From Gemmatimonadaceae bacterium (lineage in GTDB: Bacteria > Gemmatimonadota > Gemmatimonadetes > Gemmatimonadales > Gemmatimonadaceae): a stretch of DNA of 36,733 bases. The position numbers were made by a program, and so were the translations under genes. Under the pieces are notes generated by a model that saw only the letters and a list, made by a program, of their open reading frames with translations, made no database searches and was not told the origin of the DNA. The stretch covers positions 1 to 36,733 of the forward strand of contig JADGQV010000010.1 of the NCBI GenBank assembly GCA_017881465.1, written 5' to 3'. This document shows, piece after piece, positions 9,803-18,772 of this stretch. Position 1 is the stretch's first letter; each line of letters begins with the position of its first letter.

Positions 9803-10829
9803 CCTTCTAAGCGTCCCCCAGCAGCGACGGGAGTCGATCGAGCGTCTCGCGCAGGAGCTCCGCGCGGGACGCTCTGTCGCAATGTCCACTCACATCAATG
9901 CGGATGGCGACGGCTGCGGTTCCGAGACGGCGCTCTCGCGGCTGCTCGGCCAAATGGGAATCCGCTCGAAGATCGTCAACCCAACGCCCTGGCCGGAGAT
10001 GTACAAGTTCCTCCTCGGCGTTGATGTTCGAGATGCGAGCGACCTGGGAGCCAAGGGTCTCAAGGATGCCGAGGTACTGATAGTTCTCGACATCTCCGAC
10101 GTGAAGCGCCTCGGCGTCCTGGCGGAGACGGTGCGCAGGCTTACGATTCCCAAGCTGGTGATCGATCACCACCTGCCGAGCGACGAGCCGCCCAGCACCA
10201 TGATGGTGGCCGACACGACGGCGTGCGCGACGGGGGAGCTGATCTACGATTTCGCGACCGTTCTGGGTCTCAAGGTGACCCCGGACATCGCGCGGGCGCT
10301 GTACGTCGCGCTGCTCACAGACACCGGCGGATTCCGGTTCAGCAACACGACGGCGCGGTGCCTCAGCATCGCGGGGCAGCTGATTGCGTCGGGCGTCGAG
10401 CCGGAGGAGATGTACGGACGGCTCTACGCGTCGATGCCGGTGGGACGGCTGCACCTGCTGCGCGATGCGCTGGCGACGCTGGAAGTCGATCCCGAGTACG
10501 GAATCTCGTGGATCTCGGTGGCGGCCGGAGCGGCCGAGCAGTACGGTCTGCGGTCGGAGGATCTGGAGGGGATTGCGGAGCATCCGCGCTCGATCGGCGG
10601 AACCCGCCTCGCTGTCTTCTTCCGCGATCTCGGACATGACAAGGTGAAGGTTTCATTCCGGAGCACGGGCGACGTCGATGTGAACAAGTTTGCGAAGCAG
10701 TTCGGTGGTGGCGGCCACGCGCGGGCGTCTGGAGCTCTAATCGAAGGCAATCTCGAGGTTGTGCGGCGCAGAGTCGTCGCGGCCGCGCGAGAGTTTCTCA
10801 GCGCGGAGGACAAGGAAGGGGTGGCATGA
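9795..10829 (+). CDS. nrnA: DHH/DHHA1 phosphoesterase, oligoribonuclease/pAp-phosphatase NrnA-like
   Basis: [45 protein letters not shown]-terminal [12 protein letters not shown]. Confidence 0.92.
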   Translation: MLDLLSVPQQRRESIERLAQELRAGRSVAMSTHINADGDGCGSETALSRLLGQMGIRSKIVNPTPWPEMYKFLLGVDVRDASDLGAKGLKDAEVLIVLDISDVKRLGVLAETVRRLTIPKLVIDHHLPSDEPPSTMMVADTTACATGELIYDFATVLGLKVTPDIARALYVALLTDTGGFRFSNTTARCLSIAGQLIASGVEPEEMYGRLYASMPVGRLHLLRDALATLEVDPEYGISWISVAAGAAEQYGLRSEDLEGIAEHPRSIGGTRLAVFFRDLGHDKVKVSFRSTGDVDVNKFAKQFGGGGHARASGALIEGNLEVVRRRVVAAAREFLSAEDKEGVA

Positions 10830-10875
10830 GAGCAAGCCCGTAGCAACCGCGCCGCGCACCCTCTAACTTGCGCTC

Positions 10876-11154
10876 ATGAGCGTTCTCCGCAAACGATCCC
10901 GCCCGCGTGAAGATGTAGAGCACCACATCCGCCACGAGCTCGCGGCGATTCTGCCGATCCTGAGAATCGAGCAGTGCGCGATCGAGCTGCAGGCATTCGA
11001 TCCGGCAACAGGCACCGCCGTACTGTTGATCAAGGGCGGATGCGCGGAATGCGATTGCTCGCCCGCCACCTTCATTCAGGGGATTGAGACACAGCTCAAG
11101 CTCAAGGTCTCGGAGCTGAGAGCTGTTCTCGCCACGGAAGAGTCGACGGGATGA
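10876..11154 (+). CDS. NifU C-terminal-like Fe-S scaffold protein
   Basis: LLIKGGCAECDCSPATFIQGIETQLKLKV (CXXC NifU-like motif). Confidence 0.8.
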   Translation: MSVLRKRSRPREDVEHHIRHELAAILPILRIEQCAIELQAFDPATGTAVLLIKGGCAECDCSPATFIQGIETQLKLKVSELRAVLATEESTG

Positions 11155-12263
11155 CCGCGAATCTCCAGGAGCGCGTCACGGATGCGCTTTCGCGCATCCG
11201 GAACAACCGCGTCGGTACAAACGTGCTCGAAGCCGAGATGATTCGCGACATCGCGACCACCACTGATGGCAAGGTGAGGCTCAGTCTCTTCCTCACGCCG
11301 GACGACGACGCCACCGTCGTGCGCGAAGTCAGACAAGCGCTACAACAGGTTCCGGGCGTGACCGATGTGCGCGTGGATGTAAAGGACGCCTCGCAGTCGA
11401 ACAAACCCTCGACTCCTCCCGCCCCGAAGAGCGCTGCATCGCGTACGCTTCCCGTCATGGGGCAGGAAACGCAGTCGCAGCGCGCCGCCGTCCCCGCGCC
11501 GACGCCCGTCGCGTATCCGCACCTCGGAAAGGTCATCGCCATCTCGAGCGGCAAGGGAGGCGTCGGAAAATCGACCGTCGCTTCCAACCTTGCCATCGCC
11601 CTGGCGAAGCAGGGTGCGCGCGTCGGCCTGATGGACGCCGACGTCTACGGGCCGAACATCCCGCGCATGATGGGCGTCAACGCTCCGCCGCCGGTCGAGA
11701 ACGAGAAGATCATTCCGCTCCAGGCGCACGGCGTCAAAATCATGAGCCTCGGGTTCATGATCGAGCGCGACCAGCCGGCGATCTGGCGCGGGCCGATCAT
11801 CATGAAGATCATCACGCAGTTTCTGCGCGACGTGCAGTGGGGCGAACTGGATTATTTCCTGGTCGACATGCCGCCCGGCACCGGTGACGCGCAGCTCTCG
11901 CTGGTGCAGGCGACGATGGTGCATGGCGCCATCATCGTGACCACGCCGCAGGAGGTCGCGTCAGGCGACGCGCTGCGCGGCGCGAAGATGTTTCAACGCG
12001 TGGCAGTCCCGGTCCTCGGTATCGTCGAGAACATGAGCTACTTCATCTGTCCGCACTGCCAGGAAAAGCACAGGATCTTCGGCAGCGGAGGAGGGAAGCG
12101 ACTCGCCGACGAGCTCGACGTCCCTCTCCTCGGCGAGATTCCGTTTTTTGGGGGAGTTTTGGAAGGGGCCGATCGCGGCGAACCGATCGTTGTCAGTGAG
12201 CCGCAGACGCCCGCCGCACAGGCGCTATTCGAGCTTGCCGGACGGCTGAAAGGACTGCTCTAG
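11151..12263 (+). CDS. mrp: Mrp/ApbC/NBP35-type P-loop ATPase with N-terminal MIP18/DUF59 domain
   Basis: ISSGKGGVGKSTVASNLAIALAKQGARVGLMDADVYGPNIPRMMG; VDMPPGTGDAQLSL; CPHC; 4-nt overlap with the NifU-like CDS. Confidence 0.96.
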   Translation: MTANLQERVTDALSRIRNNRVGTNVLEAEMIRDIATTTDGKVRLSLFLTPDDDATVVREVRQALQQVPGVTDVRVDVKDASQSNKPSTPPAPKSAASRTLPVMGQETQSQRAAVPAPTPVAYPHLGKVIAISSGKGGVGKSTVASNLAIALAKQGARVGLMDADVYGPNIPRMMGVNAPPPVENEKIIPLQAHGVKIMSLGFMIERDQPAIWRGPIIMKIITQFLRDVQWGELDYFLVDMPPGTGDAQLSLVQATMVHGAIIVTTPQEVASGDALRGAKMFQRVAVPVLGIVENMSYFICPHCQEKHRIFGSGGGKRLADELDVPLLGEIPFFGGVLEGADRGEPIVVSEPQTPAAQALFELAGRLKGLL

Positions 12264-13207
12264 ACAGCTACTGCGTTCTTCTTGGGTCTGGCTCGCCACC
12301 ACGATAGGATCACCGCGCCGAACCCGGTAGCGACCGCGACGAACGTCACCGAGAACGCGAGCATTCGAAGTATCGCGCCGAGAATCGGGAACCACGTAAA
12401 AGCAGCGGCGATGATCCACAGAGCGCTGAAGGCAAGAATTCCAGTGAAGAGGAACTGCAGCTCCTGCCCGGCCGGAGTCTCCGCATCTCTCTTTCCCGCG
12501 ATCGCGATTCCGGTCACCTGCGCAACTGCGAGGAAGCCAAGTATCCCGATTCCGGAGACGGCGACAAGGAAGGCCGCGACGCCGATCGGGATGAGGAAGA
12601 TTCCGATGATCGTGATCGCCATGGCTACGACGAGCGCGACGAGAGCCGGAATCGATGCGAGTCCGCCGATCACTCCGGTGAGGAGAGAGCGGCCGGTCTC
12701 GTTGGTGACGACTTCGACGGCGCGCTTGAAGTAGTCGCGCATGAAGAAGAGAACGAACGTTCCGACGAGAAGTAGGACCATGAGCCAGAGGAAGGCCGTG
12801 ACGAGAGAGCCGAGCGTAGTCCGTGGCCGGCCACCGAAGCTTACAGTCGCCCGGTTGTGTGTAGCGCCGACGTCCTTGATGACGCCGAGGATCGATCCGC
12901 CTTCATTGCGGACGTGTCCCATCAACGCGACTGCTCCGCCGCGAACCCTTCCGCCCTCGTGCACGATGACGTCGCCGAGAATCGCGGTCGCCGCGCCGTC
13001 GACGTTTCCGTAGACGTCGAGATTTCCGCGGACAACCATCACCGAGCCGGATGTCGTGGTCCCGGCGGGAACGGTGAGGTCACCAGTCGTCACCTGCGCG
13101 TACCCTCTGAATCCGGAGAATCTGACGCCATTACTCTGCTGAGCATGCGCATCCTGCACGGCCGCGGCCGTAACCAATAGAGAGACACCAAGCAGGATGG
13201 ATTTCAT
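12260..13207 (-). CDS. membrane protein with bactofilin-like polymer-forming N-terminal repeats
   Basis: Signal peptide; GDLTVPAGTTTSGSVMVVRGNLDVYGNVDGAATAILGDVIVHEGGRVRGGAVALMGHV; four or more C-terminal TM helices. Confidence 0.75.
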   Translation of the reverse strand: MKSILLGVSLLVTAAAVQDAHAQQSNGVRFSGFRGYAQVTTGDLTVPAGTTTSGSVMVVRGNLDVYGNVDGAATAILGDVIVHEGGRVRGGAVALMGHVRNEGGSILGVIKDVGATHNRATVSFGGRPRTTLGSLVTAFLWLMVLLLVGTFVLFFMRDYFKRAVEVVTNETGRSLLTGVIGGLASIPALVALVVAMAITIIGIFLIPIGVAAFLVAVSGIGILGFLAVAQVTGIAIAGKRDAETPAGQELQFLFTGILAFSALWIIAAAFTWFPILGAILRMLAFSVTFVAVATGFGAVILSWWRARPKKNAVAV

Positions 13208-13726
13208 TTACGCTGCCTTGCGTTTGGCAATTTGAGCCGCGGTACGGATCGCGGCATATCCGCCGAACAATCCGACCACGAGCGTCATGTAGAGAACGAC
13301 GGCCTGAAGCGAGCCGGCCTGGAGGTAAGCGATTGTCGAGGGTCCCAGCACCAGGGCGCCGATCTCTGAACCGACCGCCGCGATAGCGAATGCGTATTGA
13401 GCCGTGGCGGCGCTCAGGATCGCCGTGAGGACGTCGATCTCGAAGAACATGAATGCCGCGGCGGCGATGAGGGCGACGCCGGCCGCTACCGTGCCTGTTG
13501 CCCGCATGACGCCCATTTGGCGGCGCGGGACGACCGCCTGCTGTCTACCCTGTTGCAGCTCCCGATGCCTGGAGGCTCTCATTGGGGCCACAACCTCGGC
13601 GGGCTGCAGACGGTCTATTCTCGCGACTATGCGATTCGCAAAATCCCGGGACGGCGACATATAGGGGAGTCGCTGTAGCTCGGCCGCAATGGGGACGAAA
13701 TCGTCGGGGAAATCGTGCTCGATCAT
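13208..13726 (-). CDS. putative anti-sigma-like membrane protein
   Basis: Directly downstream of the ECF sigma factor; FANRIVARIDRLQ segment then TM helices; no Zn-binding HX3CX2C. Confidence 0.5.
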   Translation of the reverse strand: MIEHDFPDDFVPIAAELQRLPYMSPSRDFANRIVARIDRLQPAEVVAPMRASRHRELQQGRQQAVVPRRQMGVMRATGTVAAGVALIAAAAFMFFEIDVLTAILSAATAQYAFAIAAVGSEIGALVLGPSTIAYLQAGSLQAVVLYMTLVVGLFGGYAAIRTAAQIAKRKAA

Positions 13727-13841
13727 GGGTTCCTCACGTGATGACCTACGGGTTCGGTACGGGTGAAGTTTCAGCTTTTGTCCGGTTTTCTTGGGTCTTT
13801 TTTTGGGTCTTTTTCGGGTCGAAAACCATGGGTCCAGAGGG

Positions 13842-14438
13842 TCATCTCAGATCCCCCAGATACTCTCTCAGCTCCTGCCGCGCCCGGTGGATATACGTCT
13901 TCACCGTCCCGAGCGGCAGCTTCACGATTTCAGCGATCTCGTCGTACGAGTAATCCTCTACGTGCCGCAGGATGATGCAGGCGCGATACTCGGGCCGGAG
14001 CCGCGCGATCGCCTTCTCTATTGATGCGCCCAGCTCCCGCGACTCGAGCTCTTCGAGCGGTGATTCACCTCCGCTCGTTACCGTCACCGAGGTCGCGCGC
14101 GCTCTCTCGGCCGTTACCGCGTCGGGTGATCCCTCGATACTGATGGTGTCGATCTGGCGGCGGCGGAGGTGATCGATCGTGATGTTGTTCGCGATCTTGA
14201 ACAGCCAGCTCGAGAATTTGAACTCGGGCCGGTAGCGGTCGATGTTGTTCAGAACCTTGATGAAGGTTTCCTGCGCGAGGTCTTCGGCGGTCTCATTGTC
14301 GCGCACCATGCGGTAAATGAGCGAGAACACGGGTCGCTCATAGCGCTTGATCAGCTCGCGATAGGCGTCCTCGCGCCCTTCCTGGGCGAAGACGACCACC
14401 TGCTGGTCGGATACGTCGGTGTAGGACCTTGATGGCAT
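13842..14438 (-). CDS. ECF-type RNA polymerase sigma factor
   Basis: RMVRDNETAEDLAQETFIKVLNNIDRYRPEFKFSSWLFKIANNITIDHLRRR and YSYDEIAEIVKLPLGTVKTYIHRARQELREYL. Confidence 0.95.
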   Translation of the reverse strand: MPSRSYTDVSDQQVVVFAQEGREDAYRELIKRYERPVFSLIYRMVRDNETAEDLAQETFIKVLNNIDRYRPEFKFSSWLFKIANNITIDHLRRRQIDTISIEGSPDAVTAERARATSVTVTSGGESPLEELESRELGASIEKAIARLRPEYRACIILRHVEDYSYDEIAEIVKLPLGTVKTYIHRARQELREYLGDLR

Positions 14439-14496
14439 GGTTGGGAGGCGCCGGAAAGATAGCTTGCCCCGCGCACCGTTGCCGGGCAACTTTCGG

Positions 14497-15270
14497 ATGA
14501 TGCTGGCCACCGACATGGACGGGGCGACTGCCAGTGCCGCCGCTGCCGGTGGCGCTGAGAAGCGCGCGTACGTACAGCGGATCTTCTCCGAGATCGCTCC
14601 GCGATACGATCTCCTCAATCACGTGCTGAGCCTCAACATCGACCGCCGATGGCGGCGCAAGGCAATCGCTCTGCTTGGCGTCGAAGGGGACCAGGCAGGG
14701 CGATATCTCGACTTGTGCGCGGGAACGATGGATGTCGCCGCGGAGATTTCGAGTTTGCCCGGCTTTCGGGGTCTGGTTATAGGCGCTGACTTCGCCGAGC
14801 CGATGTTGAAGGCCGGAGCGGAAAAGGTGAAGGGCGGGCGAATCGCGCCGGTGACGGCCGACGCGGTCCAGCTGCCACTCGCGTCGGGACAGCTCGCGGG
14901 CGCGATCGTGGCGTTCGGGATCAGGAATGTCGCCGGCCTCGAGGCATCGCTCAAGGAAGCGTTTCGCGTGCTTGCTCCGGGCGGCCGTTTCGTGATACTC
15001 GAATTCTCCACGCCGCGCCTGCGCGTCGTGCGTGCGCTCTATCAGTCGTACTTTCACCACGTGCTGCCCGTCATCGGCCGCCTGGTCAGCGGACACCGCA
15101 CGGCGTACCACTATCTTCCCCGGTCCGTCGCGAACTTTCCCGTCGAGGAAGAGCTCGCAAGAAAGTTGGAGAATGCCGGATTCACAAAGGTGACGTGGTC
15201 GAGCCTGTCGTTTGGAGTCGCGGCGATTCACGTCGGAGAACGTCCCATCAGCGCCATTGGAACCAAGTGA
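14497..15270 (+). CDS. ubiE: demethylmenaquinone / ubiquinone methyltransferase
   Basis: IFSEIAPRYDLLNHVLSLNIDRRWRRKAI, YLDLCAGTMDVA, VAFGIRNVAGLEASLKEAFRVLAPGGRFVILEFS. Confidence 0.95.
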   Translation: MMLATDMDGATASAAAAGGAEKRAYVQRIFSEIAPRYDLLNHVLSLNIDRRWRRKAIALLGVEGDQAGRYLDLCAGTMDVAAEISSLPGFRGLVIGADFAEPMLKAGAEKVKGGRIAPVTADAVQLPLASGQLAGAIVAFGIRNVAGLEASLKEAFRVLAPGGRFVILEFSTPRLRVVRALYQSYFHHVLPVIGRLVSGHRTAYHYLPRSVANFPVEEELARKLENAGFTKVTWSSLSFGVAAIHVGERPISAIGTK

Positions 15271-16784
15271 GCCTCGATAACATCTCGCAATTCCTGTCCG
15301 CCATCGATCGCGCCGGAGAGATGGCGCGTGTTCGTGAGCCCGTGAAAGCGCGTCTCGAGGTGTGCGAGATCGCGGATCGCGTAATGAAGCAGCCTGGCGG
15401 CGGGAAGTCGCTCTACTTCGAGCACGTGATTCTCGACAATGGTGAGCGTTCCCAGTATCCCGTCGTCATCAACCTCTTCGGCTCGATGCGGAGGATGTCG
15501 CTGGCGCTCGGCGTGGACGATCTCGACGAGATCGGCACGCGCATCACCGAGATGCTCGATCTCAAGGTGCCTGAGGGCATCATGGGCAAGCTCTCGATGC
15601 TGCCGCGGCTCCTCGAACTCGGCAAGTTTCCGCCGCGCGTTCGGAGCGGGAAGCCCGCGTGCCAGGAAGTCGTGTTGAAGGGCGACGAGGTGGATCTGTC
15701 GAAGCTGCCGATCATCACCTGCTGGCCCGAGGACGGCGGCCCATACATCACGCTGCCGATGGTGATCTCGAAGGATCCCAAGCGCGGCATCCGCAACGTC
15801 GGCATGTACCGCGTGCAGGTGCTAGGCCCGCGCACGCTGGCGATGCACTGGCAGCGCCACAAGGTCGGCGCGGCGCACTGGCGCGAGATGGCTGAGAAGG
15901 GAGAGCGGATGCCCGTGGTCATCGCGATCGGGGCGGATCCGGCCTCGGTCTATTCGGCATCGGCGCCGCTGCCACCGACGATCGACGAATTCCTGTTCGC
16001 GGGATTTCTGCGCAAGCGTCCGGTCAGTCTCGCGAAGGCGGTCACCTGCGATCTGGAAGTTCCGGCCGAGGCCGAGTTCGTGATCGAGGGCTACATCGAT
16101 CCCTCGGAACCGCTGGTGGTCGAGGGGCCGTTCGGAGATCACACCGGATTCTATTCCGAAGCTGATTTGTATCCTCAGGTGCACGTGACGGCGCTGACGA
16201 TGCGGCGTTCGCCCGTCTATGCCACCACGATCGTCGGCCGACCACCGATGGAGGACTACTACCTCGGACACGCGACGGAGCGGATCTTCCTGCCGCTGCT
16301 CAAGCTCACGGTCCCCGAGATCGTTGACTACCACATGCCGGCCGAGGGGATTTTTCATAACCTCGTGTTCGTGTCGATCGACAAGCAGTATCCCGGCCAG
16401 GCGTACAAGGTGATGAACGCGATGTGGGGACAGGGGCTCATGTCGCTGGCGAAGGTGATCGTCGTGCTGGATAAGGAAGTCGACGTCCGGAACGTGCAGG
16501 AGGCGTGGTGGGTGGCGCTCAATCACATCGATCCGGAGCGCGACGTCAGATTTTCGATGGGGCCGATCGATGTGCTCGATCACTCCAGCAGAGCGTTCAC
16601 GTACGGGTCGAAGATGGGAATCGACGCGACGCGGAAGTGGCCGGAGGAGGGATTCACGCGCAACTGGCCGAAGCTGATCGAGATGGACCCCGAGACGAAG
16701 AAGCGGGTCGATGAGATGTGGTCGAAGCTGGGACTGGGTGCGGGCGAGCGATCGGAGAAAGGGAAGGCGAGTGACGCCCGGTAA
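15267..16784 (+). CDS. ubiD: UbiD family decarboxylase
   Basis: Whole-length UbiD features: VVEGPFGDHTGFYSEADLYPQVHVTALTMRRSPVYATTIVGRPPMEDYYLG; GTGA overlap with ubiE. Confidence 0.95.
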   Translation: MSLDNISQFLSAIDRAGEMARVREPVKARLEVCEIADRVMKQPGGGKSLYFEHVILDNGERSQYPVVINLFGSMRRMSLALGVDDLDEIGTRITEMLDLKVPEGIMGKLSMLPRLLELGKFPPRVRSGKPACQEVVLKGDEVDLSKLPIITCWPEDGGPYITLPMVISKDPKRGIRNVGMYRVQVLGPRTLAMHWQRHKVGAAHWREMAEKGERMPVVIAIGADPASVYSASAPLPPTIDEFLFAGFLRKRPVSLAKAVTCDLEVPAEAEFVIEGYIDPSEPLVVEGPFGDHTGFYSEADLYPQVHVTALTMRRSPVYATTIVGRPPMEDYYLGHATERIFLPLLKLTVPEIVDYHMPAEGIFHNLVFVSIDKQYPGQAYKVMNAMWGQGLMSLAKVIVVLDKEVDVRNVQEAWWVALNHIDPERDVRFSMGPIDVLDHSSRAFTYGSKMGIDATRKWPEEGFTRNWPKLIEMDPETKKRVDEMWSKLGLGAGERSEKGKASDAR

Positions 16785-17697
16785 GGACCCACTAACCTCG
16801 GCGGCGGTGCGCGAAGGGCAAACATTGCGCGGCCAGGGATTGCTGCGCCGTCACGCGAATCTCGTACGCCTGCCGCACACGATATTCGCGCTCCCGTTCG
16901 CGCTCGTCGGAGTGGTGCTGGCGAGCTACGTCGCGCCGATTACGCTGAACGATGTGATCTGGGTCGTCGTCGCGTTCACGACGGCGCGCTTTGCGGCGAT
17001 GGGATTCAATCGGATCGTCGATCGCGAGATCGACGCGCGCAATCCCCGCACGCGGTCGCGGGAGATTCCTTCGGGAACGATGAGCGTGCGCGAGGCGAGC
17101 ATGGCAGTTGCGATCGCGTCGGCGGTGTTCTTCGTGGGTGCGTGGCAGCTCAACATGCTCTGTTTCATCCTCGCGCCGCTCGCGCTCGGTTGGGTTTTGT
17201 TCTACAGCTACACCAAGCGGTTCACTCGGTGGTCGCATCTCGTGCTGGGTATTGGTCTGTCGATCGCGCCGGTCGGCGGATATCTCGCGATCACGGGCAG
17301 CTGGAGCGATCCGTGGTGGATGCTCATCGCGCTTGCGATCGCGGTCGCGACGTGGGTGGGCGGGTTCGATATCTTGTACGCTCTGCAGGATGTTTCTTTT
17401 GACCGGGAGAATGGGCTTTACTCGGTCCCCTCGACATTCGGAGAAGCGAACGCGCTTGGCATCGCGCGCGTTCTGCACTTCACGACCGTTGCTGCGCTTG
17501 CAGTTGCGGGATCGGGCGCCGGCGCGGGGATTGTTTATTACGCGGGTGTTGTGGTAGCTGGACTGCTGCTTCTCTACGAGCACTCGCTGGTCAAGACCAA
17601 TGATTTTTCGCGGCTCGATGCTGCGTTCTTCACTATGAACGGCGTCATCAGCATGGTGTTTCTCGGATTCGTGTTCACCGAGCGGCTGCTGAGATGA
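16771..17697 (+). CDS. ubiA: UbiA family prenyltransferase
   Basis: MGFNRIVDREIDARNPRTRSREIPSG (NX2-3DX3D) and DILYALQDVSFDRENGLYSVPS; multi-TM. Confidence 0.93.
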   Translation: MTPGKDPLTSAAVREGQTLRGQGLLRRHANLVRLPHTIFALPFALVGVVLASYVAPITLNDVIWVVVAFTTARFAAMGFNRIVDREIDARNPRTRSREIPSGTMSVREASMAVAIASAVFFVGAWQLNMLCFILAPLALGWVLFYSYTKRFTRWSHLVLGIGLSIAPVGGYLAITGSWSDPWWMLIALAIAVATWVGGFDILYALQDVSFDRENGLYSVPSTFGEANALGIARVLHFTTVAALAVAGSGAGAGIVYYAGVVVAGLLLLYEHSLVKTNDFSRLDAAFFTMNGVISMVFLGFVFTERLLR

Positions 17698-18293
17698 GCG
17701 GCGTTCCCCCGATCGTGGTGGGAATAACCGGCGCATCGGGCGCGCCCTACGCGGTGAGACTGCTCCAGCAACTAGTCGCAGCGCACCGGCCGGTGTCGCT
17801 CATCGTGTCGAAGTACGGAATGCGGCTGCTCGAGACGGAGGCGGGAATCGGCTCGATGGAAGCGCTCCGCAACGCTGTCGGCAAGGATGACTGGAATTCA
17901 TGCGTCGAAACCTTTGCCAATGAAGATCGCGGTGCGCCACCCGCATCAGGCTCGGCGCTTACTGCGGGGATGATCGTCTGTCCGTGCTCGATGGGGACGT
18001 TGTCGGCGATTGCGGTCGGTGCATCACGCTCGCTGATCGAGCGGGCGGCGGATGTCACTTTGAAGGAAAGGCGAAAGCTGATTCTCGTTCCGCGCGAAAC
18101 TCCGCTCAGCGCGATTCATCTCGGCAACATGCTGCGGCTCGCGCGCGCGGGGGCTGTCGTGATGCCGGCGTCGCCCGGGTTTTATCACCGGCCCAAGCAG
18201 GTAGCAGATCTGGTCGATTTCGTCGTCGCCAGGATGCTCGACCACCTGGGCGTGGAGCAAGAGCTCGTTAAGCGATGGGAGGGGGATAAGTAG
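17694..18293 (+). CDS. ubiX: flavin prenyltransferase (UbiX/Pad1 family)
   Basis: GITGASGAPYAVRLLQQL, CPCSMGTLSAIAVGASRSLIERAADVTLKERRKLILVPRETPLSAIHLGNMLRL. Confidence 0.96.
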   Translation: MSGVPPIVVGITGASGAPYAVRLLQQLVAAHRPVSLIVSKYGMRLLETEAGIGSMEALRNAVGKDDWNSCVETFANEDRGAPPASGSALTAGMIVCPCSMGTLSAIAVGASRSLIERAADVTLKERRKLILVPRETPLSAIHLGNMLRLARAGAVVMPASPGFYHRPKQVADLVDFVVARMLDHLGVEQELVKRWEGDK

Positions 18294-18361
18294 TCTCGAG
18301 TAGGTCTTCTCGGTGTATCTTGCTCGCATATTCTGATATTCTGACTTAGGTCGGAGGCATC

Positions 18362-18757
18362 ATGAGATCTCCTTTGTCCGTCACGTTCTACCTCGCCGTT
18401 CTTGGGGCTTCGCTTTCCAGCTGTCACAATTCGGCGGCGGTAGCGGGCTCGGTGATTCTCCCAGCCGTGAAATTGGAGGCACCGTCAACTATTACTCCTA
18501 CGGCGACGCTGACAGTCAACGTGACTCTCAGCCCCGGCAGTTGCACCAGCTTCGACCGTATCGACATCAGGCGAACGGCCTCAGAAATACGACTAACTGC
18601 CTGGGGCGTCTTTCAGGGGGCCCTGCCGTGTGTGCCCCCTCAACCCCTGTTGGAGACAGTTCAACTTGGACCGCCTTTTCCGGCGAGCTTCATGGTGACG
18701 GTCGTCCAGCCACAGGGGGCCGGTGCGGATCTCTCGGCGGCGGTCAGAGTGCAATGA
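18362..18757 (+). CDS. putative lipoprotein
   Basis: GGAGG SD; MRSPLSVTFYLAVLGASLSSCHNS lipobox. Confidence 0.6.
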   Translation: MRSPLSVTFYLAVLGASLSSCHNSAAVAGSVILPAVKLEAPSTITPTATLTVNVTLSPGSCTSFDRIDIRRTASEIRLTAWGVFQGALPCVPPQPLLETVQLGPPFPASFMVTVVQPQGAGADLSAAVRVQ

Positions 18758-18772
18758 GGGTGGGATTGGAGT

